Shown: piece by piece, positions 18,340 through 26,119 of the stretch | Layout: every line of letters starts with the position of its first letter | How positions within the stretch are numbered: the first letter of the stretch is position 1 | Source of the DNA: a virus | IMG/VR virus record: IMGVR_UViG_3300021438_000044 | Coordinates: 1-36,301 of that record | Reading direction: 5' to 3' (one strand) | Length of the DNA: 36,301 nucleotides | Program-made: the position numbers and the translations under genes | Notes under the pieces: generated by a model | What the model was told of the DNA's origin: nothing | What the model saw: only the letters and a program-made list of their open reading frames with translations | Databases searched by the model: none

Positions 18340-20118
18340 ATGACACAAGCATATAATTTAAGCCAATTAGCCAATAAAGTTAATACATCAGGTCAGCTTG
18401 ATGCATCAACAGGGTTATCAGGAACAACGCCAATAGCCAATGGTGGAACAGGTGGCTCAACCCAACAAACAGCCCTTAATAACATAGCAGGTGCAGTAAC
18501 TAATGGTTATGCCTTAATAGGTGATGGAACTAATGTTTCTATGCAACCTATTACAGCTTCAGGAATTACAGGCACATTAGGCACAGCTAATGGTGGAACA
18601 GGTCAAACCACATATACTAATGGTCAATTATTGATTGGTAATTCCACAGGCAATACTTTAACAAAATCTACTTTAACAGCAGGTGGTGGTGTAACTATTA
18701 CAAATGGTGCAGGTTCAATTACTATTGCGGCTACAAGCAACGCAGGTGGTGCTACAGAAACAACAACTGCAGCAGATGTAACCCTTACATCATCATCAAA
18801 TCGTGTTCAAAAGGTTACGCAAACAGGTGTAGGTAAAGCATTTAATTTACCTGATGCGACTACATTTTCTCAAGCAGGAAGTCCAATATTTAATTTAGGT
18901 GCTATAACTTCAAATCCAATGTTTATTAAATATAGTGATGGCTATAGATGTGGAAGTGTAACTACAACATCAGGCGCACAAATATCATTATCTAACATTA
19001 CTAATGCACAAACAGGTTATGGAATTAATAATATTTATCCTGTTGTAAAAGTTACTGATGAATCAGTCGCTATATCTACTTCGTTTGGAAGTAACGCATC
19101 AGGTGATGGATCTTCACAATTTATAGCCATAGATCAAATAGACACTAATAAATTTATTGTTGGTTATATTAATGTATCTACCACAACTGCTTATGTTGTT
19201 GTTGCTACACAATCAGGAAATACATTTAGCTTTGGAACGCCTGTTGCTTTAACTAATACAGTTGATATAAATACATATAGTATTAATGTGGTTGGTTTAT
19301 CTACAACAACTGCTTTTGTTGTATTTAGCAATTCAAGTGGTAATATGCAATGTCAAGGTTTAACTATATCAGGCACAACAGTAACTGCTTCTGCTACTGC
19401 AAACATACAAACAAATAATGCACCCATATATAGAATAAATAAACTTTCATCTACAACTGCTTTATTTTGTTATGGAACGGCAACAACGGCAAATACTTCA
19501 TCTATTCAATGGAGAATTGCTACTCACAATGGCGCATCTGCTGTTACATTTGGAACTGCTGTAACTTCCACATCTAGTTCTGTTGGAACAGCACCTGCTT
19601 TTGTATGTATGTTGTCATCAACAAAATTCTTATCTATTTATGGTAGAAATAAAAACTTTTATGCTAGATGTGGAACTATATCAGGAACAACTATAACTAT
19701 TGGAACTGAATTAACAGTTTCTACTACTATAACTAATTCTGCTACTTCTGTTTATAAAGGACTTCTTTCATATTCAGCAACGGAAGCATTTTTTATTGGA
19801 AGTGATTTTTCAGGTTATTTAACTGTATCAGGAACAACAATTACATTAGGCTCAATTGCAACAAGCACATTAAGCATATCTAATGCTTTAGTTCCTACAT
19901 CAACCACAACAGGTAGCACACTTATGAATGATTCTAATGTGATTACTTATTCAGGTTCAGGAAGTTTTACCATTAAACCAAATCCTACTTATACAGGTCA
20001 AAACTATTCAACAGGATTAGGTAATGTAATTTCAGGATCAACCACATCATATATTAATTGTGGTAGCCAATATGCAACAAACTATGGTGCAATTTGGGTT
20101 ACTGCTCAAGTAGCATAA
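18340..20118 (+). CDS. Tail fibre / receptor-binding protein with blade-like repeats
   Basis: This 592-residue protein begins with a fibre attachment region and GTANGGTGQTTY repeats common in tail fibres. From about residue 245 it changes to repeats of an FIVGYINVSTTTAYVVVATQ type. Each repeat joins a strand ending in a 'TTTA[YF]V' turn to an SGNTFSFGTPV-like strand. This looks like a beta-propeller of about six blades, a fold suited to binding surface sugars. No protease or lyase motif is seen. The ribosome site is AAAGGAAA. Confidence 0.75.
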   Translation: MTQAYNLSQLANKVNTSGQLDASTGLSGTTPIANGGTGGSTQQTALNNIAGAVTNGYALIGDGTNVSMQPITASGITGTLGTANGGTGQTTYTNGQLLIGNSTGNTLTKSTLTAGGGVTITNGAGSITIAATSNAGGATETTTAADVTLTSSSNRVQKVTQTGVGKAFNLPDATTFSQAGSPIFNLGAITSNPMFIKYSDGYRCGSVTTTSGAQISLSNITNAQTGYGINNIYPVVKVTDESVAISTSFGSNASGDGSSQFIAIDQIDTNKFIVGYINVSTTTAYVVVATQSGNTFSFGTPVALTNTVDINTYSINVVGLSTTTAFVVFSNSSGNMQCQGLTISGTTVTASATANIQTNNAPIYRINKLSSTTALFCYGTATTANTSSIQWRIATHNGASAVTFGTAVTSTSSSVGTAPAFVCMLSSTKFLSIYGRNKNFYARCGTISGTTITIGTELTVSTTITNSATSVYKGLLSYSATEAFFIGSDFSGYLTVSGTTITLGSIATSTLSISNALVPTSTTTGSTLMNDSNVITYSGSGSFTIKPNPTYTGQNYSTGLGNVISGSTTSYINCGSQYATNYGAIWVTAQVA

Positions 20119-20120
20119 TG

Positions 20121-20129
20121 TGTTATAAT
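20121..20129 (+). promoter_or_regulatory. Extended -10 promoter between fibre genes
   Basis: TGTTATAAT is a perfect -10 hexamer (20124-20129) with the TGn extension. No good -35 lies at 16-18 bases, as is common for extended -10 promoters. It is placed just after the fibre stop and about 75 bases before the next ATG. It would give the distal fibre genes their own transcript. The context GTGTTATWATGC recurs at 28509-28520. Confidence 0.6.
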
Positions 20130-20201
20130 GCAGAATATAAGATAAGACCATTCTCGTTCTGTAAGCATATAGGCGAGTTATTAACCTAGTGAGGAAAACA
20201 A

Positions 20202-20681
20202 ATGGCGGTCTTTAATAAAAATTCTTTATCCCAAATTTCAGGATTTGACAATCCTATTATTGCAGGCGAATTAGTTTATAACCAAAAAACTTATTGGAAT
20301 CTTGCAATGGCAACTGATGGCGTTCCTGTTGATTTAACAGGTGCTACAATCTCTGCTTCTATTATTCGCAGATCAGTTACCAATCTTCACGATACTCGTT
20401 ATGGTCTTACTTTTGACATAGCCGATTACACACCAACTCCAACTGCCATTGATCTCACTATTGCTAATCGTTCTGATGCCGAAGGCTTATTTACATTAGT
20501 TATTGACGAATCAGCTTGGTCAGTTATCTCTACCGATCCACAACTTGATATTAACGCTACAGATTGCGTTGGCTTTTCAGGTAGGATTAAAATTTCATTC
20601 CCTGCTTCAGGCACTACACCTGCTCAAGACAACATCATTTTCTTATTATTTTTGGTGAGAAGCGATGGTGTGGTGTCGTGA
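20202..20681 (+). CDS. Fibre-associated protein, N-terminal Ig-like or BppU-like domain
   Basis: This 159-residue beta protein contains GELVYNQKTYWNLAMATDGVPVDLTGATISASIIRR. This resembles the 'linear tether' domain of phage baseplate upper proteins and similar fibre adaptors. It probably links or chaperones the large fibre encoded next. It has a good ribosome site (GTGAGGAAA) and follows the extended -10 promoter by a short leader. Confidence 0.6.
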   Translation: MAVFNKNSLSQISGFDNPIIAGELVYNQKTYWNLAMATDGVPVDLTGATISASIIRRSVTNLHDTRYGLTFDIADYTPTPTAIDLTIANRSDAEGLFTLVIDESAWSVISTDPQLDINATDCVGFSGRIKISFPASGTTPAQDNIIFLLFLVRSDGVVS

Positions 20682-20721
20682 GTTATTTAATTTATTCTCA
20701 TTTTGATAAGGTGGTGAATTA

Positions 20722-23469
20722 ATGTCCACATTAACCATAACTAAAGGCACACCAAATGATGTGGTTGTTTCTATTAATGAAACGGATGTAGTCGTTACGC
20801 AAGGAAACAATATAACTGTAGAAGTAACACCAACACCTGTTACGACACTTAATATTGACAAAGGTATTATTGGTCCACAAGGTCCACAAGGACCAACAGG
20901 CGAGGGTGTGGCATCAGGTGGAACGACAGGTCAAGTATTAACCAAAGCTAGTAATGCTGATTATGATACAATATGGACAACCAATGGAAGTGGCACAGTT
21001 ACTAGCATAACCGCAGGAACAGGTTTATCAGGTGGCACAATTACATCATCAGGCACTATTGCAATTGATAGCACAGTAGCTACATTAACAGGATCACAAA
21101 CACTTACTAACAAAGTTATTTCAGGTTCTACAAACACTTTAAGCAATATTGCTAATGCAAGTTTAACCAATTCAAGTATCACTATTAATGGCACACCTAT
21201 TAGCCTTGGTGGTTCAGTAACAACACCATCAGGCACAGTAACATCTGTATCAGGCACAAGTCCTATATCTGTAGCTACAGGAACTACAACACCTGCTATT
21301 AGTATATCTCAAGCCACAACATCTACTAATGGCTATCTATCATCTACTGATTGGAATACATTTAACAATAAACAACCTTCAGGAAGCTATTTAACATCTG
21401 TAACAGCAGATAGTCCATTAACAGGATCAGGAACATCTGCAAGTCATTTGTCTATTCCTGCGGCTACTACAAGCATAAGTGGTTATCTTACAAGCACAGA
21501 TTGGAATACATTTAATAACAAAGGTAGTGGATCAGTTACAAGCGTATCAGGCACAGGCACAGTATCAGGAATTAGTTTAAGTGGAACAGTAACATCATCA
21601 GGAAGTTTAACGCTTGGTGGCTCATTAGATTTATCTAGCCCACCTGCTATCGGTGCTACTACTGCTTCCACAGGTAAATTTACATCTGTAACCACACCAT
21701 CAGTTACAGCATCATCTACAGACTTAACATTAAGTGCTATTAGCACAGGAACAACTAATCTTGCTACAGCAGGCGGAATACAATTTAAAGCGTTAAATAT
21801 TGCATCAGCAGTTAATTATGTTCAATCACAAGGTTCATCAACAGGAAATCAACCATTTTTATGGGTAGGTGGAAGTGATACAAATATTGCTCTTGGCATA
21901 TCAAGCAAAGGCAATGGAAATATAAATTTATTTACCAATGGTGGTGGAAACGCTCAAGCAATTATAGCCCACACCGCTTCTGCTGTAAACTATGTTCAAG
22001 TAACAGGTGCTACAACAACTAATGGGCCTTTTATTTCTGCTCAAGGTTCAGACACTAACATACCTTTAAACATTTCAGGTAAAGGTGGTAGTGGTATTGC
22101 GTTCTATCAAAATGGTAGTGGAACGCCAAGAATGGTGCAAATGCAAACACAAGCAGGTGCAGTTAATTATCATACATTTACTCCATCTGTAACAACACAA
22201 GCACTTTTATATGGTGCGGCAGGCACAGACACCAACATCTCTATGGCTTTCCAACCTAAAGGCACAGGTGCTATAGACCTAGCCGCAGGGAGTTCAGGTG
22301 TGAACTTGAGTAATGGTAATACTGTAACGGCTCTTACGAGGACGACAGGTGGTTCAGGATATACTAGTTTCCCTACTATAGCAGTTTCAGCACCAACTAC
22401 AGCAGGTGGAGTTCAAGCAGTAGTTACTCAAGCATCTATGGCGGCAGGTGCAGTTGCTATTAATAGTGGTGGCACAGGTTATACAGTTAATGATGTGCTT
22501 ACAGTTTCAGGTGGAACAAGTGGTAATTGCACAATTACTGTTACTTCTGTATCAGCAGGTGTTATTACAGGAATAAGTTTTACAACAACAGCACCATATA
22601 CAGTTCTTCCTACTAATCCTGTAAGTGTGACAGGTGGAACAGGCTCAAGTGCCACATTTAATATTACCTACGGTATTTCAGGTGTATTCACCATATCCAA
22701 CGCAGGTTCAGGCTACATAGAACAACCTACAGTAACTTTTAGTGGTGGTGGTGGTAGTGGTGCGGCGGCTTATGCTACTGTGGGTAGTAATACTACAATT
22801 AAGAATTTGGGAAATATAACAACATTTGCAACTCCTAATAGTAATGTATTGGCAATTGTAGATAAAAATTCTTCAGGAAACAATCCTACAAATACAACTG
22901 TAGCTTTTGCTATGGTTCCATCACAATCTGCATTTGGTGCAAGTTTTTTAGGGTTTGGTGCTCAAGCATATTTAGGAACTACTAATACATCATCTTCGGC
23001 ATTTGTATTTGCAACATCTGTAAGTTCACCTGTATCTAATGGCGGTGGTGGTTCTGCACAACTTAACATAGCCCACACAGCATCAGCAGTTAATTATGTG
23101 CAGGTGACGGGTGCGGCAACGACTGCTAGACCTGCTATATCTATGCAAGGTTCAGATACTAACATTAGTATGACTGTTACTGCAAAAGGCACAGGTAATA
23201 TTGTATTTAATACATCATCAGGTGTTACTTATGCAGTTATCAATTCTGTAGCAAGTGGTGTTAATTATCCTGTGCTAGACCCTTCTGTTGCAGGTTCGCC
23301 TGTTACATACAGAGTTACAGGAGGTGACACTAACATAGACCTAGCACTAACACCTAAAGGAACAGGTGTGTTACAATTCGGAACATATACTGCAAGTATA
23401 TTAACACCAACAGGCTATATCACTATTAAAGATAGTGGTGGAACAACAAGACGATTATTAGTCGGATAA
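20722..23469 (+). CDS. Large tail fibre with collagen-like turn and repeat modules
   Basis: This is a 915-residue protein. A short globular start is followed by a mini collagen-like stretch GPQGPQGPTGEG (about 52-63). STDWNTFNNK modules, common in aquatic phage fibres, come next. Then come five copies of an [IV]NY...QG[ST]DTNI...KG[TN]G unit of about 40 residues (near 21805, 21975, 22155, 23080 and 23250). Copies 3 and 4 are parted by a Gly-rich insert with GSGY...P[TI]-type repeats. There is no intramolecular chaperone or hydrolase motif. The ribosome site AAGGTGGTG is strong. Confidence 0.85.
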   Translation: MSTLTITKGTPNDVVVSINETDVVVTQGNNITVEVTPTPVTTLNIDKGIIGPQGPQGPTGEGVASGGTTGQVLTKASNADYDTIWTTNGSGTVTSITAGTGLSGGTITSSGTIAIDSTVATLTGSQTLTNKVISGSTNTLSNIANASLTNSSITINGTPISLGGSVTTPSGTVTSVSGTSPISVATGTTTPAISISQATTSTNGYLSSTDWNTFNNKQPSGSYLTSVTADSPLTGSGTSASHLSIPAATTSISGYLTSTDWNTFNNKGSGSVTSVSGTGTVSGISLSGTVTSSGSLTLGGSLDLSSPPAIGATTASTGKFTSVTTPSVTASSTDLTLSAISTGTTNLATAGGIQFKALNIASAVNYVQSQGSSTGNQPFLWVGGSDTNIALGISSKGNGNINLFTNGGGNAQAIIAHTASAVNYVQVTGATTTNGPFISAQGSDTNIPLNISGKGGSGIAFYQNGSGTPRMVQMQTQAGAVNYHTFTPSVTTQALLYGAAGTDTNISMAFQPKGTGAIDLAAGSSGVNLSNGNTVTALTRTTGGSGYTSFPTIAVSAPTTAGGVQAVVTQASMAAGAVAINSGGTGYTVNDVLTVSGGTSGNCTITVTSVSAGVITGISFTTTAPYTVLPTNPVSVTGGTGSSATFNITYGISGVFTISNAGSGYIEQPTVTFSGGGGSGAAAYATVGSNTTIKNLGNITTFATPNSNVLAIVDKNSSGNNPTNTTVAFAMVPSQSAFGASFLGFGAQAYLGTTNTSSSAFVFATSVSSPVSNGGGGSAQLNIAHTASAVNYVQVTGAATTARPAISMQGSDTNISMTVTAKGTGNIVFNTSSGVTYAVINSVASGVNYPVLDPSVAGSPVTYRVTGGDTNIDLALTPKGTGVLQFGTYTASILTPTGYITIKDSGGTTRRLLVG

Positions 23470-23495
23470 CTTTAACTACTTAAAGAGGAAACAAA

Positions 23496-23765
23496 ATGGC
23501 ATTATTAAAAGCAATACCTTCAGACTTTGGCGTAGATTGCCAATATTGGAACATAGGTGCAGTTCAAGAGGACTTTAAAGGTAAAGGCACAGAAGTAACA
23601 TTCTATGGCTACGCATCTAAAGAAGCAAGAGATGCAGGCAAACAACCTTTATCAGCAGGTAAAGTTCAAATTGCAGGTGATGAATATGTAGCAGGTGCTG
23701 ATCGTGCCGCACTATACGCTATTATCAAACTCAAACCTGAATTTGAAGGTGCTGAAGACGCTTAA
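23496..23765 (+). CDS. Small protein after the tail fibre, unknown
   Basis: This is an 89-residue protein with GVDCQYWNIGAVQEDFKGKGTEVTFYGYASKEARDAGKQPL. I recognise the pattern from other phages as a hypothetical gene next to fibres, but not its function. It has a strong ribosome site (AAAGAGGAAA). A virion-associated or fibre assembly role is possible. Confidence 0.7.
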   Translation: MALLKAIPSDFGVDCQYWNIGAVQEDFKGKGTEVTFYGYASKEARDAGKQPLSAGKVQIAGDEYVAGADRAALYAIIKLKPEFEGAEDA

Positions 23766-23951
23766 TTGGAAAATTCAGATACAATTGATGATTACTTCAA
23801 TTTCCTACAAAATAAAACAATCAAAGATATGGGGGCTGATAGCTACGATGGTAAAAATTACTTGGTTATTTTACTATCTGATGGCTCTATTGCTTATATA
23901 TATAGCGATAGCAGTCTTTATATGTCTGTTGAAAAGCATCTTATTAATTAG
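23766..23951 (+). CDS. Small hypothetical protein, TTG start
   Basis: A 61-residue frame begins with TTG directly after the previous stop. A later ATG at 23829 is an alternative start. The product (ending LVILLSDGSIAYIYSDSSLY...) looks like a small soluble alpha/beta protein. No family is recognised. It competes with an overlapping hydrophobic ORF at 23848-23964. The previous gene's tail gives only a weak ribosome site. Confidence 0.45.
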   Translation: MENSDTIDDYFNFLQNKTIKDMGADSYDGKNYLVILLSDGSIAYIYSDSSLYMSVEKHLIN

Positions 23952-23964
23952 TGGAAAGAAATAG
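23848..23964 (+). CDS. Possible 38-residue membrane peptide overlapping the previous ORF
   Basis: In another frame, an ATG at 23848 opens a peptide with a long hydrophobic run (WLFYYLMALLLIYIAIAVFI), a clear membrane span with basic ends. A purine run (GGGGG) lies about 12 bases upstream. It ends 2 bases before the next gene. It may be a real small membrane protein, or the hydrophobicity may be a by-product of the AT-rich sequence. Confidence 0.25.
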   Translation: MVKITWLFYYLMALLLIYIAIAVFICLLKSILLISGKK

Positions 23965-23966
23965 TT

Positions 23967-24200
23967 ATGGATTATCAAGCATTATTAAACATCATTCTAG
24001 GTGTTGCCCTGTCGGTTGGTGGTTGGTTTGTTAGGCAAATGTGGGATGCAGTTCAGAATCTTAAAAATGATATTCAAAAGATTGAGGTTGAGTTGCCAAC
24101 ACATTATGTTAGAAAATCAGACCTAGATGTTAGGTTAGATAAAATTGATGATATGCTCGAGAAACTATTTGATAGATTGAATTCTAAAGCTGATAAATAA
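23967..24200 (+). CDS. Small membrane-anchored coiled-coil protein
   Basis: This is a 77-residue protein. An N-terminal membrane span (ALLNIILGVALSVGGWFV) is followed by a charged coiled coil with the IEVELPTHYVRKSDLDVRLDKID segment. Similar small proteins are common near lysis or tail genes of aquatic phages. The type recalls XhlA-like or spanin-like partners, but with the membrane part first. The function is not known. It ends directly before the HNH gene. Confidence 0.7.
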   Translation: MDYQALLNIILGVALSVGGWFVRQMWDAVQNLKNDIQKIEVELPTHYVRKSDLDVRLDKIDDMLEKLFDRLNSKADK

Positions 24201-24560
24201 ATGCCTTTAAAAGACAAGACCAAAACAAAAGAATATTTAAGGGCTTGGAAAGATAAGAACCGAGAAAAGAATTTGTTTCAATTGGCACATCATCGCGCCA
24301 AAATCAAAGGCATTGAATTTAATATAGAAATATCCGATATAGTCATTCCTGATACCTGTCCTATCTTGGGGCTTCCTATCAAAAAAATAATTGATGGTAA
24401 TAGAGATTTAAGCCCTAGCCTTGATAGAATTGATAATTCTAAAGGCTATGTTAAAGGCAATATTCAAGTCATATCATTTAAAGCTAATGCTATGAAATTG
24501 ACTGCTAACAAAGACGAATTAATTAACTTTTCTAATTGGGTAAGGAATACATATGAGTAA
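24201..24560 (+). CDS. HNH-like endonuclease family protein
   Basis: This 119-residue protein contains a basic N-terminus, CPILGLPI (53-60), SPSLDRIDNSKGYVKGNIQVIS (71-92) and a closing KANAMK. This SLDRID...GY..GN pattern is typical of a small HNH-type nuclease family in phages and bacteria. The usual second cysteine of the zinc pair is missing, so metal binding may be altered. It starts immediately after the previous stop and overlaps the next gene by 8 bases. Confidence 0.7.
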   Translation: MPLKDKTKTKEYLRAWKDKNREKNLFQLAHHRAKIKGIEFNIEISDIVIPDTCPILGLPIKKIIDGNRDLSPSLDRIDNSKGYVKGNIQVISFKANAMKLTANKDELINFSNWVRNTYE

Positions 24561-24768
24561 ATATAATGAAGCAGGAAAAGGATCAGCACCAAAGCTAAAG
24601 CAAAAAAGTCTTTACGATGAGAATTACGAAAGAATATGGGGCAATAAGACTAATAAGCTTTATGAAGACAGGTATTATGATTCTGATGATTCATCTAACA
24701 CTTGGGATGAAGATCGTATGGATATAATTGGTATCAACGGAAACACAGGTGATCATTATATTAAATAA
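24553..24768 (+). CDS. Small acidic hypothetical protein
   Basis: This 71-residue protein is rich in Asp, Tyr and Asn (for example YEDRYYDSDDSSNTWDEDRMD) and probably partly disordered. It has a good ribosome site (AGGAATAC) inside the HNH gene. It is the last gene of the leftmost plus-strand block. No function is recognised. Confidence 0.6.
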   Translation: MSKYNEAGKGSAPKLKQKSLYDENYERIWGNKTNKLYEDRYYDSDDSSNTWDEDRMDIIGINGNTGDHYIK

Positions 24769-24790
24769 TTAAATCAAAAAAAGTGATATA

Positions 24791-24820
24791 TCAAGAAATT
24801 TCAAGAATTTTCAAGAAATA
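24791..24820. repeat. Three tandem 10-bp repeats (TCAAGAA core)
   Basis: TCAAGAAATT, TCAAGAATTT and TCAAGAAATA follow one another with an exact 10-base period, one helical turn. They lie in non-coding DNA just before the convergent terminator. Such phased sites often bind a protein on one face of the DNA. The role is unknown. Confidence 0.75.
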
Positions 24821-24823
24821 AAA

Positions 24824-24844
24824 AAGGGGCATTTTAAGCCCCTT
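24824..24844. terminator. Convergent (bidirectional) intrinsic terminator
   Basis: A 7-bp stem AAGGGGC / GCCCCTT with a 7-base loop lies between the plus-strand structural block and the minus-strand operon. On the minus strand it is followed by a T run (complement of the A run 24816-24825), a strong terminator. On the plus strand the T tract is broken (TTAATTATTTT), so termination there is weaker. Confidence 0.8.
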
Positions 24845-24885
24845 AATTATTTTGATTTTCGTCTATTCGTAATGAAATTATAGCA

Positions 24886-24957
24886 TTACTTATTCATTAC
24901 ATACATTGTAACTTCGAAACCGAAACGCATTTCTGTTGCTGATGGAGTTGTCCACAT
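24886..24957 (-). CDS. pqqA: PqqA-like PQQ precursor peptide
   Basis: This 23-residue peptide begins MWTTPSATEMRFGFE and continues VTMY. It has the size and pattern of PqqA, the ribosomal peptide whose Glu15 and Tyr19 are cross-linked by the radical-SAM enzyme PqqE (with PqqD) and cut out to build pyrroloquinoline quinone. Both residues fall exactly at 15 and 19, inside the family core E-V-T-M-Y. A proper ribosome site (AAAGGAC, 8 bases before the ATG) shows it is a gene. It is the last gene of the minus-strand operon and ends before the terminator. No other pqq gene is present, so host enzymes would process it. Confidence 0.88.
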   Translation of the reverse strand: MWTTPSATEMRFGFEVTMYVMNK

Positions 24958-25051
24958 AATTAGTCCTTTATAAATGTTATACAAGCGCCAAAATTGAAGT
25001 TTGTATTGCAAATTATGACCTTTTTGCTAAACAAAACCATCAGTAAAATCA

Positions 25052-25288
25052 TTAAAATGGCATATCGCCTTCAGATGCAGATGCGTTTGAATTAGCACCT
25101 TCTCTTGGTTGTGGTTCGCGCATTGTAACCCAACCATCAAAATTGACAGGGATGGATTCAATAAGAAGTGAAGTGCCACCTTGTTTGTTGGACATAGCAA
25201 CGCCTACTTTAGTCCATCTTGCCTTTGTTTCACCATTAGCGTTCTTGTATTCGCCTGTTTTAGCGATTAAATCATGTGTTATTGCCAT
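25052..25288 (-). CDS. Small protein with SSB-like C-terminal tip, recombination operon
   Basis: This is a 78-residue protein. The beta-rich N-terminal part (DLIAKTGEYKNANGETKARWTKVGVAMSN) is followed by a flexible Asn/Ser/Ala/Glu linker and the final residues EGDMPF. That ending resembles the acidic DDDIPF tip by which SSB recruits partners. With a nuclease and ERF upstream, a small single-strand binding or mediator role is likely. It overlaps the exonuclease gene by 17 bases and has an AAAGGAAA ribosome site. Confidence 0.6.
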   Translation of the reverse strand: MAITHDLIAKTGEYKNANGETKARWTKVGVAMSNKQGGTSLLIESIPVNFDGWVTMREPQPREGANSNASASEGDMPF

Positions 25289-25940
25289 TTGATATTTCCT
25301 TTAAGTTAATTACTACAGTTTCAATTTCATGTAAGAACGAGATCACCTTGTCTTCCATTTGTTTAATGTATTCATCATCACGATAAATACGCTTTACGAA
25401 TCCTTGCAAATGATCAGGCATTTCAGGATCAAATGATATAAGGTCGCAAAATTCTTTTTCAGGCATGCAGGCTAATTGCCACATGCATTGGTCGTAATAT
25501 TGTTCCAATTGCTTGCCATTAGTCAAAATATTATCAAGATGATTTTCAGGATTAGGAACTTTGATTTCAATTAATGAATTGGTTGATTCAACAATGCCAT
25601 CAGGTGAACATTGACCACCTTCAATAGTAGGATGCAAAACGATTGCTACTTGATCCACAAAGACATTGTGTTTAACTTCATACCAAGACCTAGCCATAGG
25701 TTCTAAATCGATGCCACGCATCATTGCAGGCGTTTTATAGGTATCTAATTTACGACCTGTAAGCCTTTCCCTGATAAGTTCGTTTTTATACTTTCTACGA
25801 GTTAAGGATTCAGCACCACCACGACCTTCAGTAAGCAAATCTGCGATTCTGCTACCACCTATTTTACCTACGCGCAAAGACATCCATTCAGGTGATCCCT
25901 GAACGATGCCTTTTATTATTCTATCTTCTAATGTTTTCAT
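25272..25940 (-). CDS. YqaJ-type / lambda-exonuclease-like recombination nuclease
   Basis: This 222-residue enzyme would chew 5' strands at double-strand ends for annealing by ERF. Motifs: QGSPEWMSLRVGKIGGS (14-30), RGIDLEP with Glu80, CSPDGIV with Asp114, and LIEIKVP with Glu125 and Lys127. Together these form the PD-(D/E)XK active site. Length and order match YqaJ viral recombinases. The ribosome site is AGGAAC. Confidence 0.92.
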   Translation of the reverse strand: MKTLEDRIIKGIVQGSPEWMSLRVGKIGGSRIADLLTEGRGGAESLTRRKYKNELIRERLTGRKLDTYKTPAMMRGIDLEPMARSWYEVKHNVFVDQVAIVLHPTIEGGQCSPDGIVESTNSLIEIKVPNPENHLDNILTNGKQLEQYYDQCMWQLACMPEKEFCDLISFDPEMPDHLQGFVKRIYRDDEYIKQMEDKVISFLHEIETVVINLKEISNGNNT

Positions 25941-25948
25941 AACAGTTC

Positions 25949-26119
25949 CTATTCAATGGGTTTATCAAGTTTCTTGGTTAAAGGTGCTAATAAATACTTA
26001 TCACCTAAAAATCTTTTTAAAGCTTCAACTCTAGTTCTTCTTGCTTCTGCCTGCATAAGTTCTTCAGCAGTAATTGGTATTGGATAACCATAAAAATTAC
26101 GGATAATAGGTTCAGACAT
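25949..26119 (-). CDS. Small hypothetical protein between ERF and exonuclease genes
   Basis: This is a 56-residue protein starting MSEPIIRNFYGYPIPITAEE, with a basic helical middle (AEARRTRVEALKRFLG). Its ATG overlaps the 3' end of the ERF gene by 8 bases, with AAAGG about 9 bases upstream. I do not recognise it. The place suggests an accessory role in the recombination cassette. Confidence 0.65.
   Translation of the reverse strand: MSEPIIRNFYGYPIPITAEELMQAEARRTRVEALKRFLGDKYLLAPLTKKLDKPIE

Noticed and set aside
20150-20180. Hairpin CTCG...CGAG in the leader before 20202
   Set aside because: Only four pairs with a long loop and no T run. It may be chance.
20961-21746. Two long open frames on the minus strand inside the fibre gene (20961-21257 and 21483-21746)
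   Set aside because: They mirror the Thr/Ser-rich fibre codons, have Val/Pro-rich unnatural composition, and lie wholly inside a gene with clear fibre repeats.
23695-23847. Longer GTG-started version of the hydrophobic ORF ending at 23964
   Set aside because: Its first half overlaps a well-supported gene in another frame and has no ribosome site. Only the short ATG form at 23848 is kept, at low confidence.
24958-25051. Riboswitch or promoter in the pqqA leader
   Set aside because: A 6-bp inverted repeat (ATACAA / TTGTAT) and a TATAAC box are present, but no known riboswitch core or properly spaced -35 is seen. The signal is too weak to list.
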